The position numbers and the translations under genes are program-made. From Cucumis sativus (Eukaryota; Streptophyta; Magnoliopsida; Cucurbitales; Cucurbitaceae): a stretch of DNA of 64,000 nucleotides. The notes beneath the pieces are model-generated. The model was given only the letters and a program-made list of their open reading frames with translations, did no database searches and was not told the DNA's origin. The stretch spans positions 4,092,001 to 4,156,000 of the forward strand of contig NC_026658.2 in the NCBI RefSeq assembly GCF_000004075.3. Direction: 5' to 3'. Below are positions 42,401-54,479 of this stretch, piece by piece; position 1 is the stretch's first letter; each line of letters opens with the position of its first letter.

Positions 42401-45400
42401 CCATTCCATTTTGCTATAGTTGATGAAGTTGACTCAGTTCTAATTGATGAAGGAAGAAATCCTTTATTAATAAGCGGTGAGGTAAATCTATTTTTATCCT
42501 CCTGCATTTTCTTTGTTATTTATTTAGAAATTCAGCATCTTAATGTGCGTATGGAAATCTTGTTACTTTAGCAGTGCAATTATATTGCATGTGGAATATT
42601 TTTTGTGGGATTGCTGTTCTTTTCTTCTTCGTATTTTTTTGAAGGTATAAGGCTGAGAAGATCTGTAACCACTCTGATTGGCATGCATAAAAAATGAAGG
42701 ATAATTACAAGATATTAAGAAAAACAGGTCCATAAGAAAGTTTAGAATTTTCAATATCTCAAAGGCCAACAGTTTTATCTTTATCCCTCCTCTAAATCAT
42801 GATTACTCCTTGTGGATCATTGTCCCACATCAAAATACTGGCAACCATCTCTTGCAACTACAGTTCTAGCTTTCTTTCTTGATGGTTGATGATTATAGAG
42901 ATTCTCAACTATCTCTAGCACATTTACGGGGGAAGCAACCTTGGATTCTGAGGAACTGAGAGTAGAGCACCATCACTGATAAGAAAACTTACTATACAGT
43001 AAAGGGTGGGTAAAACTCTTGTAGTTTCTTTTCAGAGTGAGGACAAAGCCAATGGGCAAGTAATGGGAAAATTCGTCTGGGTTTTAAATGGGATTTGATA
43101 CTCCTCAAAGACGTAGACCGAATGAGAGAAACACCCACTGGTTTTGTCTACAGCTTGGGATATTTTGTTCAAGTCTGCAATAGTAATGATGCTAGTCATA
43201 TATTCCTATTTATTTTGATAACTAAGTTCATTTTAGGAAAGGCAGCCCTCTGTATCTTTAATTGGAACTTGCTTTGGTCTGAGAAGGATTTCAATTGCTT
43301 TATCTCATTGAGCAATTGCATTCATTCAAAACAGAAGGAAAACTTTCCTCGGCCTTTGGTTAAACTGTAGTTTTTACTACCATCTGAGAATGATTTTCTA
43401 TTGCTCTCTCATTGGGTTGGGTGAAATTTGAATACATCATTTTTTTGGTTTCTCTACTATATTGGAAGCAGTGGTTTCCATGAAAAGTAATATTGCCTTT
43501 GTTATTTTCTTTCTTAGGCTAGCAAAGATGCTGGTCGATATCCAGTTGCAGCGAAGGTAGCAGAACTGCTTGTGAAGGGAGTTGTGAGTTGATCACTTAA
43601 TTTGTTTCTTCTTTTGCACTAAGAATCTGAGTGCCTTTGTTTTTTTCAAATGATCAGTAACAAAAGGTGCACATACTCAAGTGTTCTTTCTACTCTAAAT
43701 TGCATACTTTGGTATCAGCACTATAATGTGGAATTGAAAGACAATTCGGTGGAGTTGACCGAAGAAGGAATTGCGATGGCAGAGATTGCTCTTGAAACCA
43801 ATGATTTATGGGATGAAAACGATCCATGGGCTAGGTAATTGTGCAATCTTTTGTTTTGGCTTTTATTTGTAAATATTATTTAGTTTTGGTCTTGAAATTC
43901 ACCTTGAGAACATCTCTTTTGTATTTCTAGTTTTCTTTTTTAGTATTTTAAAAAAGTTTTATATGCTTTTAATTTTTGTTTTGCTTTTTTTTGGAGTAGT
44001 AAATAACATTTTGATCGTAGGATGGTTTTTCCATGTTTATTGAACTCTGAATCTGTCTGCTTTTTAACTTTGGCATATACAGATTTGTGATGAATGCACT
44101 TAAGGCTAAAGAATTTTATCGACGTGATGTCCAATATATAGTTAGAAATGGAAAGGCTCTGATAATAAATGAGGTAAACTTATATATTATTGCAAGTGTT
44201 TTCTTTCTTACTATTCTACCAGCATCATTATTGTTTATCTCTTTGTTGGTGTTGAGTTATTCTACGTCAATATGAAACATATTGTGTTCATTCAAAAATT
44301 GTGCTGCTTGCGCGGAGATAGATAGATGTTTATGTTTATAATGAATAAAAAATATGCTCTTACTGAAGAGGCAAAGAGAAAAGCGTAATTAATTACTTGA
44401 AAAAATGCTCCCTCTCTCCTCTCTCTTTTCGCCTCACTATCTTTTCCATAAGAGATAAAAATGTTATTTTGAAGAGTATACTTGTATGCTATGTGGCAAA
44501 GGTAGTTTTACTTGTATGCTAGCTGTCTAGACCTTGAGATAACAAACCTTGGAAGAGGGTAGGACTTAAAGCTGCCTGAAGTTGAAGCTTCAACATATTT
44601 CACTTTGTGGCTAGAACTGAAATCCAAATGGCCCGAACAATGGTGTTTGCTTATTTTTTCTCTTTAGAGGATTAAGATCCCCAGGAAAGTGAAGTTCTTT
44701 ACTTTGCAATATTTACATGGAAAATTTGACACATTGGACTGACTCTGTGGAAGACGGTAGAAAATTTGGGTCACATTCTTTGGAGATGTGAGTTTGCTAG
44801 ATTTGTTTGGAATTACTTTTTATAAATGGTTTAATTCTACTAGCTTAACGTAGGGACATTAGTGATAGGATCAGGGAGGTCCTCCATCCACCCTTTTTGA
44901 GAGAAGGGTTGTTTTTTGTGGCTTGGTGGGGTGTGTGCTATTCTGCAGGTTCTCTTGGAAGAAAAGTGTTTAGAGAGTTGGAGAGTGGATCCTAGTGATG
45001 TTTGGTTTCTTATTAGATTTCAAGTTTTCCTCTGGGCTTCAATTTCGAAGATCCTCTGTAGCTATTCCTTAGGTATTTTATAGTTGGAGCCCCTTTCTTT
45101 AGTTGTTTTCTGGGCTTAGTTTTTGTTTATCCTGATTTCCTTTTTCTTCCTCTTTTCTCTCAATAAAAGGGGTTGTTATCATTATTATTATTATTATATA
45201 TATAAAGAAATATTTTTATGTTCTGAGTTGCCATGTATTTCTTGTCTCCTTTGTACGATATTGGTTGCATTCTCTTAGAACTTTCAAGGGTGAACATATG
45301 AATAACCATTTCTAACATCAGGTATAATTTCTGCAGCTGACCGGCAGAGTGGAAGAAAAAAGAAGATGGTCTGAGGGAATACATCAGGCAGTAGAGGCCA

Positions 45401-48400
45401 AAGAAGGTCTGAAGATTCAGGTATTTTATCATTTTCTATAAGAGTTCTCAGAAAGACAAGAAGACATATGCTGTTGATTTAGTCTAATTTTGTGTACTAT
45501 TTTCAGGCTGATTCAGTTATAGTGGCACAAATCACGTATCAGTCGCTATTCAAGCTCTATCCAAAGTTATCAGGGATGACTGGAACTGCAAAAACTGAGG
45601 TGGGCATTGATGTAGATGAACTGAATTTGCTCTTGTATGTTCTTGTTTAGTCATTTTGGCAATAAAGAGTATTTGTTATTTCAGGAGAAGGAGTTCTTGA
45701 AAATGTTTCAGACACCTGTAATTGAAGTGCCCACAAATTTGCCAAACATACGTAAAGATTTACCTATTCAAGCTTTTGCTGTAAGACTTTAATACTTTTT
45801 TAATAATCTTTAACCTTCCCATATAGTTCAATTTTTCACTTTGACCCTCTCTGGTCTCTCTTTTTGTTAGACTGCCAGAGGAAAATGGGAATATGCTCGC
45901 CAAGAAGTTGAATACATGTTCAGACAAGGCCGTCCTGTTTTAGTTGGAACCACCAGGTATTTTCTACTCATCTTTTTATTCTGGCCAGTGTGGCATGTAA
46001 AGTTTGACCCTAATTGAATCACACATATACGTTTCTCAAACAAAGCCCCCTCATTTTTACATTAGGATTTTCATTTAGATTTACTAATAGCGTGGTTGAT
46101 TTGATGTCCTTCCTGGTAGTATATAGAGCTACTAATGCCATCTGTTAATGATCTTTGGAATTTTGAAATCACTAATAAAGCTACTATATAGAGTTTCTTA
46201 TAAAAAAAAACAGTAAAGCTAGTTTATGGAGCTACCTTGACTGAAGCCGCAAAGAGGTTGCATTTCAAGGAGCTAGGGAGGTAACCCAAATGCCTAGACC
46301 CTTTACTTTCTTGATAGAAAATGGCAAGGCCTTGACGGTCATGTTTAATTGTGCTTCAGGTCCAGTCCTAGAAAAATGCAAGGAAGACCTTATACTCCTA
46401 AAAAGAAGGGACAGGAAGTAGAGAACTTTTCACCTGTTTACACTATCAATTATGAGAAAATTGGTGCACTCAAACTGTTGAAGGAAGCTCAGAGTAGAAG
46501 TATCTGGGCTTAGTGGAATGTCAAGGGGTTTGGGATCAGAAGAAAAAATAATTAAAAACTCTAGTGTTATTGATTTGGCATGGTTTTGTTTTCCTTCTAG
46601 AATCGGGGCTTAGAAGGTGAATAAGAGTTTGGTTGAATTGATGGAGTTATAGGAACATCAGATGGCTTACTATTCGTTCTGTTGGTATTGCAAGGTGAAT
46701 TGTTTCTTTCTGGAACGGGAAGTTCACCTTGGCCATCGATGTTTTCGATGTTGACGATTGACTTGGTGCACAATTCAGTTTGTTGGATCTCTAGTATCTA
46801 TGGTCAAGTAAACACTTTTGACATGTGATGAGGCCTTCTCATCGTTCTAAGTCGAATTTAGTTGTCTATTGTAATTGTCGAATTTTGTTGGGGTGTGACG
46901 GGGGTGCTATGAGTGTTTCAACTTAGTTGAGGTAACGGGGTGCACTTGTTGATCTTTAGTTCTAGTGCTTGTTATTATTGTTTCTTTGGAATTCGAAAAT
47001 TAGGATTTTTTCACTTATCAACGAAAAGTGTTGTTTCGTTTAAAAGAAACACTTTTGGACAGAAATCACAGTGTTTGGTGCGATGGCGAAGAATTCAATA
47101 TTAGATGGATGTGAGAAAATCTTCATGTCGTCATGCATCCAAAAATATGTGAAAGTTCAACCAACCATACGTCGAATCCTTCAGTGGGATGATCTTAATT
47201 TCTACTGACTTGGTGCACCATTGAGTTTGTTGGATCTCTGATCTCTGGTATCCAAGTATCCATGGTTGAAGAAACGCCATCAGGGGGAAATTTATAATTT
47301 CCGAGTGTTTGGTGCATTGGTGAAGACTTAATGCTTATTTGATAGGTGCGGGAAAATATCATGTCGCTGTGTAACCAAAATGCATGAGAAAGTTCAACCA
47401 ACCTTTCAAGGCCCTCTAAGGATAATTCTCTTTCTAATGGGACCTTTACGAGGTCCAACACGAGAGAACAATTTTGTGTTTCCTCTTGTTGGTGGATTTG
47501 TTCTTTCAAATGATTGAAATAGTAGGGTTCATCTGTCCATTTGTTCCACGAAGGGAAGGAATATTGTGAGCATTTCTCCATCTGCACATAACATGATTTT
47601 TCACCTACCCCAAATCCTTATGTCTCCCTCATTCAGGTTTGAGGACTTGATTTAAGATTTGTTGAAGAACATTGTTCTCTCTCTATAATGAACCTGGATT
47701 AGAAAGGAAAACGATGGTCCTACAAATAATGTATCCTGTGGGATAGGATAGAGGAAGAGGTAAAATTTTTGAAAATTTTACATATTACTATTACTGTTTA
47801 TTAACAATGGAGGGCCTTTCTTTATTAGTTCTCAGGGAGGGAGTTTCCTCTACCCTTGCCTTTGGCTGTTTCGTTGGCTCTTTTAATGAATATACTTCTC
47901 CGTTTCTTATTAAAAAAAAAGTTTTTGATTGTATCTGATTTATTTCTTACTTTTTGCTCAAAGAGAGTTTGTATCCTTCAACATACAATATTTTTTGTTC
48001 ATTATTATCTATGGACTGATACTTATTTTTAATTGAATGTTTTGTTTCTTGTTGAAATGTATTTATAACAAGTTGATTTTTATTTTTTAAGAATTATTTT
48101 GAAGGTTATATTGTCCTTTTGTTTATAGGGAAGGGTTTCTAATTCACTTTTGGAGGCATTATGACTTATGAGTATATCTACCCTAATGTTTTCTCATTTC
48201 TTGATGCAGCGTTGAGAATTCTGAATACTTATCTGACTTACTAAAGGAACGAAAAATTCCCCACAATGTCTTGAATGCACGGCCCAAGGTTAATGTCTTA
48301 CCAACTAAAACATCATTTATCAACTTTTGTAAATCCTATACTAAAACCCTTTTGCCTTCCTATTTCTTCCATTTACCCAGTATGCAGCCAGGGAAGCTGA

Positions 48401-51400
48401 AACTGTTGCACAAGCTGGAAGGAAACATGCCATCACCATTTCAACAAATATGGCTGGAAGAGGCACTGACATAATTCTAGGAGGAAACCCAAAAGTAGGT
48501 ATACAAGTGAAACCGGTTTTTTATGTCAGTTTAAGAAAACTGTTCATAAGAAAAAAAAATACAACCTTCTGTTTCTTTTCATCAATTCAATTCAATGAAA
48601 AAGTCTTGTTTCCTTTCTAAAAAAAAAAAAAAATACAACCTTCTCTTTCTTATAAAAATTAGGTATAGGGAAGTATCTCCCTTTCTACAACTACAAGTTG
48701 CTTCATTTTTTAATCTATTTTAATTAACTATTTTTTATAAAACTCGTCTAATACTTGAAGATGCTTGCAAAAGAAATTATAGAAGACAGCCTGCTTTCAT
48801 TTCTGACAAAAGAATCTCCTGATTATGAAATTGACGGTGAAGAACTTCCAAGGAAGGTAATTTACAATGGTTATTTTACTTTTGTGAAGCTAATGTGCGA
48901 ATTACGTATCTAATTTACATTGTTTTGTAGGTCTTGTCCAAGATAAATGTTGGATCTTCGTCATTAGCTTTGCTAGCCAAGACAGCTTTAATGGGTTTGT
49001 CATCTCTTAAAATACTTGATCTCAGGAATCATTTTAAATGATATGACTGTACGTTTATTACGAGTGATGCAAGGATACTGAACTCTTATGCTCTGTCTTA
49101 TGAATTTTCCAGCTAAATATGTATGCAAAAATGAAGGTAGAAACTGGACATATAAAGAGGCAAAATCCATAATCTTAGAGTCGGTGGAAATGAGCCAGTC
49201 TATGAGTTTCAAAGAGTTAGAGAGGCTGGCTGATGAACAGATTGAGACATACCCTCTTGGCCCCACTGTAGCACTTGCCTATTTGTCAGTTTTAGAGGAT
49301 TGTGAAGTGCACTGTTCCAAAGAAGGGGCTGAAGTAAAAAGGCTTGGAGGTCTTCACGTTATAGGAACATCTTTACACGAGTCCCGGAGAATTGATAATC
49401 AGGTTGGCCTTCCCTCTGAAATTTCGTTTGTCTTATCACAATGATTTTGTTGCAAAACTAGGAGATTCTATACCCAACATATGATTTGGTCCATGTGATT
49501 ATGATTATAACTAATTTTGCACATGACTGTCTATTGGAGCTACTTTATCTTGGAGCTTTGTTGGGTATTTAGCTTCGGGGAAATAACAAAAGTTTTAGAG
49601 AGAGGGCAACGGGTCCATGGAGGAATTTTGGAATGACATCAGACTAAATACCTCGTTGTGGGCTTCTTTTATTAAGCTCTTTTTTCATTACTATGAGCCA
49701 AATCTTTTTCTTATTCTCTTAGATTGGAGTCCTTCTCCGTAGTTAGTTGGACTCTCTTTGTTGGTTGTATTTATAAGCCCTTGTATTCTATTTCATTTTT
49801 CTGCATGAGAGCTCAAGTTGTTATACATAAACACAGGTGCTAGTATATTTAACTGTGTAAAACTAACTCAGAGTCATACCTTTTCTTGTCTGTGCGGCTT
49901 AAAACTGCTGTAATATGATTCTGGAAGTCTTTGTTTGGTTCCTGGTCACCCATTTATTCATGACTTTCTTATCTCAATCCCTCTGGAACACACCTTTCAA
50001 AGGGGACAAGAAGCTGATTGCAGGGGTGGGTGGGCGCTATCTTATTGGGCTTGTGGAATGACTAAAATAGGAAAGTGTTTAGAGGTGTGGGTAAGGATCC
50101 TTTGATGTTTTGTCCCTCTTCGTTTTCATGTTTCTCTTTGGTTTTGATTTCGAAGGATTATCCTATAGGGCCATTAGGCGTTTTGTTGCATAGCTGGAGC
50201 CCCTTTTGATAGAGGGTACTCTCCTTTTTTGAGGGCTTGATTTTTTGTATACCCGTGTATTCTTTCATTTTTTTCTCAATGAAAATTGTTTTCACTAAAA
50301 AGAAAAAAAAGGGTTAAGCTGATCTGGTTCGCCATCAGGGCCTTTCTTTGGAGTTTCTGGTGAATGGAATTCTTGGGTTTTCATCAAATGGAATCTTCAT
50401 TTCATTGGATTTTGCATAGTATTCCCTTTATAGTTTTTTTTGGTGTAAATGGTCATCACACTTCGCAGTTTGTGGTTACTCTCTTGCTACTCTAGTCTCA
50501 AATTGGAAATTCTTTTGTAACCACATTGGGTAGTTGGAAGTTATTTTATTTGATTTATAATTTCATTCATTTTTTTTTTTTGAAATGGAGACAAACCACT
50601 TTATTAATAATAATAAATGAGACTAATGCTCAAAGTACAAGTTCATTCATTAATTAAATGACTTTTTTTTCAAATAAAGGAACCAGCAGTTTGTTGATAA
50701 CTATTTCATCGTCTTGATCTTCAAATTTGTAGTTCCTACTTTTTTATTATTTTCCTACGGGAAGAGAGATTTCATTTTTGCACTTGGATCTTGATCTAAA
50801 TGGTCATGATATCTGATAGCTTCGTGGGAGAGCAGGAAGACAAGGAGACCCTGGATCAACCCGGTTTATGGTCAGGTAGAATACTATCCCATGATACAAA
50901 AGAGCATGTTGTCATACCGCCTGCCTATAAATGTGCACCTCATTTGAAATTTTTAAATACGTAGATCAATTCTAATGGGATGAGTTCTAATGGGATGATA
51001 GACTGAAGCCAAGATTCTTGGTTTGAATCAAATTTTGCATCCGAGAGTGAGCTTAGCTCAGTGGTGATTGATACAACCTTCTTCCCTCAAGGTTGAAGGT
51101 TCAATCCTACTAAAAGAGATCAAAATTTTGCATCCATTTTTGTTGTTCTATGATAATATAAGAATTTTGTTGTTTATTGTACCAATATAACGGTGCTGAT
51201 CTGAGAGTATTGATTGATTCATAGAATGCATTAACCCTAACTTTAAAGAGCGTGCTTTTTAAGCTACTAAATAGGTGCATGTTTATCTTGAACTGAGCTT
51301 GCTGTAGCTATAATTCATGTCCTATAAATTTTGGCAGCTTGCAAGATGAGATGTTTCAAAAGTTCAATTTTGATACAGAATGGGCTGTGAGACTCATTTC

Positions 51401-54400
51401 TCGAATAACTAATGATGAAGATATTCCAATTGAAGGTGATGCAATTGTGAAACAGGTAACAGTTGCTTTGCTATAATCTTTAATTTTTTAAATCATCCTT
51501 TTCATGAAAATAATGGATTCTGTTATTAATACACTGTATTTATATTGTTTTAGCTCTTGGCCCTACAAATTAATGCAGAGAAATACTTCTTTGGTATACG
51601 GAAGAGCCTAGTTGAATTTGATGAAGTGTTAGAGGTCAGTTCTGAATGGAGGCTAAGTTTTTGTTGGAACTTTTGTATTAACTGATTAGCCCATATAATC
51701 AATTTCTATTTCTTTCTATCAATAACTGTTTCTTGTTAAAAAAAAAAAAAACACAGAACTGATTATCCCACTTACTCCTTGGAGGATAGGATATGCAATG
51801 CTGGCTTCAAAGAGACTGTATTTAGTAATACCATCCTGTTATCGTCATCAGTTAACCAAATATTGTTGTTGATTTTCCCTATAATACTTGCAGAAAAATA
51901 TTGAGTTGAACTAGCATTGGCTTGAGAAATTATACAACAATCTATTGGTGACTGATGGAATGTTTTGTTTTCACCAGGTGCAGCGCAAGCATGTCTATAA
52001 CCTTCGACAGTCGATTTTGACTGGCAATAATGAAAGTTGTACTCAACACATATTTCAGTGAGTGTACTTCTAAACGTGAATGGCTATGCTGTTGCAATTC
52101 GTCTAATCGGCTAACTCAGAAAATAACTAAATATTTGAATGCATTTTCTAGCTTGTTGATTATTTCAAAAGTTGTCAGCAGCTATCCATATTTTTTATCC
52201 TGTGTATAGAGTTGAAATTTAGGCATACGCTATTGTTGAATATTAAGTCTTATAGCTTGGATTATGTGAGAACGGGGTGGCAAACAAGAAGAATCTTAAA
52301 TGCATCTTGATTTGTGAATTTGATTTTTTTCAATTGTTTAAATCTGAGTTCATGTAAGTAGCTTGTATGTTCTTAAAGTAAATTTGACTGCTAAAGGAAT
52401 TCATGTCGGACAGTAACAGGACAAAATGCTTGGTTCGTTAGATACTTAGACACCTCATACCTGTGAGCTAACCTCAAACTAACTATTGTTTGTTTTTGAA
52501 TAATCTATTAATAGTAGCCGGTTGGATTGGAACGACAATCAATTTTCCCCATCCGCAACTCAAGTTTTTTTCTGAATGGGTCTACTACTAGTTGTAGAAA
52601 AACCACTCGTTAAAATATAATTAACAGCCCAAGTAAGAAAGTTGAATGGTTTGATCTTCATTGCACCGACTATTAATAACCAACTAAGAAAGGGAAAACA
52701 GCATTAGTTTCCATTAGGTTTCTGCTCAGTTTTTGTCAATGTTTGTGCTAAATTGTACTTGTTTATAGGTATATGCAAGCTGTGGTTGATGAGATTGTCT
52801 TTAGTCATGTGGATCCAAAAAAGGTAGTGTATTCATCTTTTCATTGAAGATTTATGCTTGGCTGTATAACATTTTCATCTTTTAAATAAACTTCTTCGTA
52901 TGGCAGCATCCCAGAAGCTGGAGATTGGGTAAACTTGTGCAAGAGTTTAAGACAATCGGTGGGAAAATTTTGGAGGGTAAGTTAATATCTTGTAACATTC
53001 TCTGATTCTTGATTTTCTTATTCCTATCGAGTTCAACCGTAGATGTTTTTGTGCAGACTTGGGCGCAGAAATCACTGAGGAAGGACTGTTAAAAGCCATT
53101 ATGAAATTACATCAAACGATCTCTACAGATGTTTGCAACTTGAACCTTCCTGAAATGCCAAAACCTCCTAATGCCTTCAGAGGGATTCGCATGAAAAATT
53201 CTTCATTGGAACGCTGGCTTTCAATCTGCTCTGATGATTTGACACCGTGAGTATGCGACATTGAATTCTATGAATAGCTTATTTTTCTCTCTGAATTTTA
53301 TTTATCCATCAATCCTACTTCATAATTGCATTAATGTTTTACTTCAAATGCAGAAATGGCAGGTACAGAATGATTGCTAACCTACTTCGCAAATACCTTG
53401 GGGATTTTCTGATTGCTTCATATTTAAATGTCATTCAAGAATCTGGTTATGATGATTCGTATGTGAAGGAAATTGAGGTAGGGTCCTGGTCCTTCAAGTT
53501 CACTTTCTGATGTGTGTATATATATGTTTTATCATATCTTATCAATTAAAAAACAAGCTTCAATATGGAAATGGAACTACAAAGGAGGGCCTCCAATAAA
53601 TGGGCCAAGCCAAAGGGGGAGTACAAAGGCTTTTGTTTTGGGAATAACAAGGGACAATTTAAAAAAAAAAAAAAAAAAAAGAATTGGAGCCTAGAGGAGA
53701 ACATTAAAATACACCACCTCTCACACAATTTCCCACGAACTATCTACCCACAACCGTCTTTCTAGCCTTGTTAACCAGCTAATAAATTCGGCCTCAATAT
53801 TTTCTTTTATATTCACTAGGTTTGGGATGAGAGATTTGCAGTGTGCTTGCATTACTCCAAGGTAGTTATGAGATGTCTTTGTCCCACATTGGTTAGAATG
53901 GGATGGCCAATGTGGTACTTAAGCAGCTTGGCTCTCCCAGCCCAATAGTTGGCTTTTGAGGTGTAGTTCTCCAAGGTGCTTTAAGTACCTAACAAAAAGC
54001 TTTTGATCATTTAGGACAAAAACATTTCAATGGCAGTTGATAATGGACTTAACATTAACAACTGAAAAAGTCTCTTTAAATCATGTTATCTTATTAAGTG
54101 CTACTGATTTTTTCATTAAATTATCTCTCCCTTTTCTTATGTCCGTATTTTTGTTTGAACGCAGAGAGCTGTTCTTGTGAAGACTTTAGATTGTTTCTGG
54201 AGGGATCATCTCATAAACATGAATAGACTCAGTTCTGCGGTATATAAGTACTTTTTTACTCTTTCATTTGTTCCAACAACGTTTTAGTTATGCGTAATCT
54301 TACATGGAACATGACAGGTAAATGTGAGAAGCTTTGGGCACAGGCATCCTTTAGAGGAATACAAGATTGATGGTTGTCGATTTTTCATCTCAGTGCTGAG

Positions 54401-54479
54401 TGCAACACGAAGGCTCACTGTGGAATCACTCTTGCGTTATTGGTCATCCCCAATGGAGACTCAAGAATTAATTTTTTGA
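39459..54479 (+). CDS. SECA2: Chloroplast preprotein translocase ATPase SecA2, 31 exons
   Basis: Model: join(39459..39644,39742..39876,39968..40037,40143..40207,40335..40455,41469..41560,41768..41833,42252..42316,42394..42481,43518..43583,43719..43834,44083..44173,45337..45420,45507..45599,45685..45780,45871..45956,48210..48288,48381..48494,48761..48856,48931..48994,49113..49402,50820..50875,51338..51455,51554..51634,51978..52057,52769..52823,52907..52976,53057..53246,53354..53477,54165..54239,54318..54479), 1057 aa. The Ser/Arg-rich N-terminus (about 60 residues) looks like a chloroplast transit peptide. SecA signatures in order: GEGKT Walker A (170-174), [16 protein letters not shown] Walker B (277-281), [18 protein letters not shown] (556-563) and GRAGRQGD (724-731). 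The C-terminus ends in [13 protein letters not shown] without the zinc-binding tail of bacterial SecA. SECA2 is known to act with SCY2/SECE2 at the inner envelope; it drives ATP-dependent protein integration. Introns 5, 9, 12, 16 and 21 exceed 1 kb; 12, 16 and 21 hold retroelement debris. Confidence 0.96.
41855..42017 (+). mobile_element. 5'-truncated LINE tail with target-site duplication, SECA2 intron 7
   Basis: A degenerate frame reads [20 protein letters not shown], like the other LINE ORF2 ends here, followed by TTTGTATTCTTTCATT and an A-rich tail. The insert is flanked by AGTATTTATCTTAATTAG (41837-41854) and AGTATTATCTTAATTGG (42018-42034), an imperfect target duplication. It sits about 20 bases after the exon 7 donor. 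Confidence 0.75.
44640..45190 (+). mobile_element. LINE ORF2 3' part with zf-RVT domain remnant, SECA2 intron 12
   Basis: Broken frames spell [20 protein letters not shown], then [17 protein letters not shown] and [20 protein letters not shown], the order seen in plant LINE reverse-transcriptase zinc-binding domains. This is followed by [19 protein letters not shown] and the tail word TCTCTCAATAAAAGG. In-frame stops and shifts show it is dead. Same orientation as SECA2. Confidence 0.8.
46340..46820 (+). mobile_element. LINE 5' ORF2 (endonuclease) remnant, SECA2 intron 16
   Basis: A frame with one stop reads IWA, then [13 protein letters not shown]. This resembles the WNVRGLG start of the LINE apurinic endonuclease domain. 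Downstream VCWISSIYG resembles the SxYGP motif of the same domain. Frameshifts and stops are frequent. Confidence 0.55.
46759..47410. repeat. Diverged tandem duplication inside SECA2 intron 16
   Basis: ACTTGGTGCACAATTCAGTT at 46761 recurs in variant form at 47208. GTGTTTGGTGCGATGG at 47071 recurs in variant form at 47305, and GAAAGTTCAACCAACC recurs at about 47150 and 47389. The first copy contains about 210 extra bases between the two shared blocks. Confidence 0.65.
47805..47930 (+). mobile_element. Candidate LINE 3' tail, SECA2 intron 16
   Basis: The sequence has a C/T-rich end, GTTTCTTATTAAAAAAAAAG, and precedes no recognised coding block. It resembles the 3' ends of the other LINE fragments but lacks the ATTCTTTCATT word, so it is tentative. 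Confidence 0.3.
48578..48631 (+). mobile_element. Minute LINE insertion (54 bp) with 20-bp target duplication, SECA2 intron 18
   Basis: The segment TTCAATGAAAAAGTCTTG...CTTTCTAAAA is a LINE-type extreme 3' end plus poly(A). It is flanked by AATACAACCTTCTGTTTCTT (48558-48577) and AATACAACCTTCTCTTTCTT (48632-48651), a 19/20 match. Confidence 0.75.
49540..49850 (+). mobile_element. LINE 3' end, SECA2 intron 21 (first)
   Basis: A degenerate frame reads [20 protein letters not shown] and then LDWSPS, like the LWASISK..LSWSP ends of the other copies. The tail contains CTTGTATTCTATTTCATTTT. Confidence 0.65.
50030..50312 (+). mobile_element. LINE 3' end, SECA2 intron 21 (second)
   Basis: It aligns by eye with the fragment at 45000-45185: shared GTTTAGAG, TTTCGAAG, TAGCTGGAGCCCCTTT and GTATTCTTTCATTTTT, then TCTCAATGAAAATTG and an A-rich tail. 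The word AAGCTGAT occurs on both sides (about 50010 and 50315) and might be a short target duplication. Confidence 0.7.
50572..50641 (-). mobile_element. Minute LINE/retroposon tail in antisense, SECA2 intron 21
   Basis: About 70 bases: a T run (poly(A) on the minus strand) followed by GAAATGGAGACAAACCACTT and GAGACTAATGCTCAAAGTAC. Both flanks read TTCATTCATT (50562-50571 and 50642-50651), a perfect 10-base target duplication. Confidence 0.6.
51043..51118 (+). mobile_element. tRNA-derived SINE head or tRNA-like retroposon, 76 bp, SECA2 intron 22
   Basis: A box TAGCTCAGTGG at 51054-51064 and B box GGTTCAATCCT at 51098-51108. The insert is flanked by ATCAAATTTTGCATCC (51027-51042) and ATCAAAATTTTGCATCC (51119-51135), a near-perfect target-site duplication. 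It lacks any long SINE body. Confidence 0.75.
53530..53765 (-). mobile_element. Possible antisense retroposon fragment with internal poly(A), SECA2 intron 29
   Basis: The plus strand has GGAGGGCCTCCAATAAATGG, then a run of 20 A at 53661-53680. In antisense this resembles a degraded LINE tail. No target duplication found. Confidence 0.3.
53865..54000. mobile_element. Candidate solo LTR or TRIM-like fragment, SECA2 intron 29
   Basis: It contains TTTGTCCCACATTGGTTAG, AATGTGGTACTTAAG and GTGCTTTAAGTACCTAACA, words commonly found in plant TRIM/LTR elements (TCCCACATYGG). Ends and target duplication could not be fixed. Confidence 0.3.

Noticed and set aside
47195..47587. Antisense open frame of 130 codons in SECA2 intron 16
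   Set aside because: It lies in a LINE-derived repeat block and has no recognisable domain; better explained as retroelement debris.
51043..51118. Functional tRNA gene
   Set aside because: A and B boxes are present, but the target-site duplication and poor pairing visible at the ends point to a retroposed copy.
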